This document shows, in pieces, positions 61,538 to 64,000 of a stretch of 64,000 nt of DNA. Position 1 is the first letter of the stretch. The number at the start of each line of letters is the position of its first letter. Where the stretch lies: assembly GCF_001513975.1 (NCBI RefSeq), contig NZ_KQ947984.1:1181338-1245337 (forward strand), written 5' to 3'. A model generated the notes under the pieces. That model did no database searches, was not told the origin of the DNA, and worked only from the letters and a program-made list of their open reading frames with translations. Made by a program: the position numbers and the translations under genes. This stretch comes from Streptomyces curacoi. GTDB lineage: Bacteria > Actinomycetota > Actinomycetes > Streptomycetales > Streptomycetaceae.

Positions 61538-61566
61538 AAATCCTCCTGAGCGGATGTCGGCCGGCG

Positions 61567-62976
61567 TCAGCCGAGGTCGGACGGTGCGGCGAGGCGGCCG
61601 GCCACGGCGGACGCCGCGGCGACCTCGGGCGAGACCAGGTGGGTGCGCGCCCGCGCCCCCTGCCGGCCCTCGTAGTTGCGGTTGGACGTGGAGGCGCAGC
61701 GCTCCCCGCCTCGGAGCCGGTCGGCGTTCATGCCCAGGCACATCGAGCAGCCGGGCAGCCGCCACTCGGCCCCCGCCCGCAGGAACACCTCGTGCAGCCC
61801 CTCGTCCTCGGCCTGGCGGCGCACCTGAGCCGAGCCGGGCACCACCAGCAGCCTGGTGGTGGAGGCGACCGAGCGGCCTCGCAGCACTCCGGCGGCGGCG
61901 CGCAGGTCCTCGATGCGGCCGTTGGTGCACGAGCCCAGGAAGACCACGTCGAGGGGGACGTCCCGCAGCCGGGTGCCGGGGCTGAGTTCCATGTACTCCA
62001 GCGCCCGCCGGGCCGCCTGCCGCGCCGCCGGGTCGGCGATCTCCTCGGGATCGGGGACCGTTCCGCCGAGCGGCACCACCTGGCTCGGGTTCGTACCCCA
62101 GGTCACCAGGGGGGTCAGGTCCGACACGTCGACGGTCACCGCCCGGTCGAAGACGGCGCCTTCGTCGGTGCGCAGACCGCGCCAGTGCGCCACGGCACGC
62201 TCCCACCGTTCTCCGGACGGTGCGTGGGGCCGGCCGGCGAGGTAGGCGAAGGTGGTGTCGTCCGGGGCGATCATCCCGGCCCGGGCACCCGCCTCGATGG
62301 TCATGTTGCACAGCGTCATACGCGCCTCCATGGACAGGGCGCGCACCACTTCCCCGCGGTACTCCACGAGATGACCCTCGCCGCCGTTGGTCCCGATCTC
62401 ACCGATCAGCGCGAGCGCCAGGTCCTTGGCCCCGACGCCGGCGGGCAGCCGGCCGGTGAACTCCACGGCCATCGTCCGCGGCCGGTCGATGGCGAGGCAC
62501 TGGGTGGCCAGGACGTGCTCGACGTCGCTGGTGCCCACGCCGAAGGCGAGCGCCCCGAGCGCACCGTGCGTCGAGGTGTGGCTGTCCCCGCAGACGACGG
62601 TCATCCCGGGCTGGACCAGGCCCAGTTGGGGGCCGACGACGTGCACGATGCCCTGGCGGTCATGGCCCACCCGGTACAGCTCGACGCCGTAGCGCTCGCA
62701 GTTGGCGCGTAGGGTCTCCAACTGCTTCCGGCTGACCGGGTCGTCGAGCCGGTGGGTGTCGGTGGGTACGTTGTGGTCTTCCAGGGCCAGGGTGAGATCG
62801 GCCCGGCGCACTGTCCGCCCGGCGAGCCGCAGGCCGTCGAACGCCTGCGGTGACGTCGCCTCGTGCGTCAGGTGCAAATCCACGTACAGCAGGTCGGGTT
62901 CGTCGTCCGCCTGGTGCACGACATGGCTTTCCCATAGTTTTTCGGCCAACGTTCTCGGCTTCGTCGCCGCAATCAT
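61567..62976 (-). CDS. leuC: 3-isopropylmalate dehydratase large subunit (LeuC-like)
   Basis: A 469-residue iron-sulfur hydro-lyase. It begins [20 protein letters not shown] and has [20 protein letters not shown]. The cluster Cys lie in [13 protein letters not shown] and in [11 protein letters not shown], and [11 protein letters not shown] is near the end. The ATG has GGAGG upstream. All three [4Fe-4S] ligands are present, so it should be active. It forms a two-gene unit with leuD. No leuA or leuB is seen in the window. Confidence 0.92.
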   Translation of the reverse strand: MIAATKPRTLAEKLWESHVVHQADDEPDLLYVDLHLTHEATSPQAFDGLRLAGRTVRRADLTLALEDHNVPTDTHRLDDPVSRKQLETLRANCERYGVELYRVGHDRQGIVHVVGPQLGLVQPGMTVVCGDSHTSTHGALGALAFGVGTSDVEHVLATQCLAIDRPRTMAVEFTGRLPAGVGAKDLALALIGEIGTNGGEGHLVEYRGEVVRALSMEARMTLCNMTIEAGARAGMIAPDDTTFAYLAGRPHAPSGERWERAVAHWRGLRTDEGAVFDRAVTVDVSDLTPLVTWGTNPSQVVPLGGTVPDPEEIADPAARQAARRALEYMELSPGTRLRDVPLDVVFLGSCTNGRIEDLRAAAGVLRGRSVASTTRLLVVPGSAQVRRQAEDEGLHEVFLRAGAEWRLPGCSMCLGMNADRLRGGERCASTSNRNYEGRQGARARTHLVSPEVAAASAVAGRLAAPSDLG

Positions 62977-63225
62977 TCCGCCTCCGTACCGGACTTGGGA
63001 ATTCTCCTCACCCTCACATCGGCGCGAATGGACGGCGAGGACATTTAGCCGAGCTCGAAAATCGCTGATCAAATGGCGTTCCACGGGCGGCCGGTACAGC
63101 TTGCCGTAGCCTCGGCGTTCATTCTGTGTCACCCCCACCGGGGTTCTGCCCTCACTGTGTTTCCCGGCGCTCGACGGCACGATGACCAGCATGAGGGAGA
63201 AAGTCCGTGGGACGGGGGGCCGAAA

Positions 63226-64000
63226 ATGACGCGTGTGGCGCGCTGGAAGCGCACCGGGGTCTCTCTCGTGCTCAGCGCCGTGGCGGTCCTGGGCGCGGGA
63301 AGCTGGACCGCCGGAGTCACGCAGGCCGCGGTCACCGGCCCGGCGCCGGGGGCGGCGGCATGGCGCGCCGACCGCGTGCTGGGCATGTCGTTGCCCGACC
63401 CGGCCACGGCCGCCCCGTCCCGCGTCGCCGGGTTCTTCGCCGGCCTCGACACGCGGGAGCGGGACCTGCTGGCGCGCCGCCATCCGCTCACGGTGGGCAA
63501 CCTGGACGGGGCGCCGGTCGAACTGCGCTACCGGGCCAACGAGCGCGCACTGCGCGCCGAGTACGCCGCGCAGGTCGAGCGCTCCACCGACGCGTCGCTG
63601 CTCACGCGGGAACGCGAGCTCGCCGCGGAACGGGCCGACCGGGTCCGCAGGCTGCTGGCCGACGGGCGCCGCATCCTCGCCTTCGATCCGCGGGGCCGGG
63701 GCCAGGTCGCCGAGGTCTTCGGGGACCTGGCCCGGGCCCGGCACGTCGCCGTCGTCGTCCCCGGCTCGGACGCCGACCTGATGTTCTACGACGGTGAGGA
63801 CGCCGACGCCGCCGACCCGTACGTCGGCTGGTCCGGGCGGGCGCGGTCGCTGTACGAGCGGATGACGGCCGACGCGCCCGGCACTCCCGTGGCGGTGGTC
63901 GTGTGGGTGGGCTACACCACGCCCGTCGGCCTCGGAGTGGACGCGGCGACCGACCGTCTCGCCGAGGCGGGTGCGCCGCGGCTGGACCGCTTCCTGACCG
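63226..64000 (+). CDS. DUF1023-type alpha/beta hydrolase, C-terminus outside window
   Basis: About 258 residues are visible. The N-terminus is hydrophobic ([20 protein letters not shown]), a probable signal or anchor. A helical region rich in Arg and Glu follows ([20 protein letters not shown]), then [37 protein letters not shown] and [16 protein letters not shown], the order of blocks in actinobacterial DUF1023 hydrolases. The catalytic Ser region lies beyond the right edge. ATG 63226 has a G-rich ribosome binding site. It is divergent from leuC across a 249-bp spacer. Confidence 0.85.
   Translation, partial: MTRVARWKRTGVSLVLSAVAVLGAGSWTAGVTQAAVTGPAPGAAAWRADRVLGMSLPDPATAAPSRVAGFFAGLDTRERDLLARRHPLTVGNLDGAPVELRYRANERALRAEYAAQVERSTDASLLTRERELAAERADRVRRLLADGRRILAFDPRGRGQVAEVFGDLARARHVAVVVPGSDADLMFYDGEDADAADPYVGWSGRARSLYERMTADAPGTPVAVVVWVGYTTPVGLGVDAATDRLAEAGAPRLDRFLT

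Overview
The window is high-GC actinobacterial DNA and almost certainly Streptomyces. The evidence is frequent GTG and TTG starts, very few TTA codons, overlapping operons joined by ATGA or GTGA, and several loci whose best-known relatives are in Streptomyces: the csnR-K chitosan-oligosaccharide operon, ssbB, ettA, an ECF sigma/anti-sigma pair coupled to an ABC exporter, and a GlnX/GlnH/PknG operon. From memory, the order malQ, csnR-K, ssbB resembles the SCO2649-SCO2683 region of S. coelicolor, so roughly 1-46800 looks like conserved chromosome core.

Layout. 1-1700: a truncated FAD monooxygenase divergent from a TetR regulator with palindromic operators between them. 1700-4450: a small membrane protein, malQ and a small unknown gene (minus strand). 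4660-9200: ECF sigma factor, anti-sigma factor, ABC ATPase and two membrane proteins in one overlapping operon. A 15-bp tandem repeat, an HNH endonuclease and an MscS channel separate it from a second, similar ABC operon (11400-14230) that has no sigma factor. 14360-16690: divergent LysR and MFS genes around a perfect palindrome. 16750-23580: the csn operon (ROK repressor, lipoprotein, two permeases, GH4 hydrolase, kinase), with its operator. 24200-35460: a seven-gene signalling operon (GlnX-like sensor, GlnH-like binding protein, coiled-coil protein with a TTA codon, PknG kinase, PP2C phosphatase, vWA protein, FHA protein). 35500-46500: housekeeping and surface genes (methyltransferase, truncated haemoglobin, thioesterase, EttA, thioester/LAXTG surface protein, SsbB, two large GTPases).

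At 46805 lies tRNA-Arg(TCT). Its 3-prime half is duplicated at 48024, bracketing a 1.2-kb segment with a Phd/VapC-type toxin-antitoxin pair. This is the footprint of a decayed or minimal integrative element. Next come a frameshifted pseudogene and a DedA-like protein.

From about 49480 the character changes. Genes for class II DAHP synthase, TrpE, TrpG, TrpD and TrpC, a MocR regulator, a cation/proton antiporter, a winged-helix regulator and a LeuC/LeuD pair sit in short divergent or convergent units separated by repeat-rich spacers. Both regulators carry TTA codons. The set has no trpA, trpB or leuA/leuB here. It looks like the precursor-supply edge of a bldA-dependent biosynthetic gene cluster that continues to the right of the window. 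A partial DUF1023-type hydrolase runs off the end.
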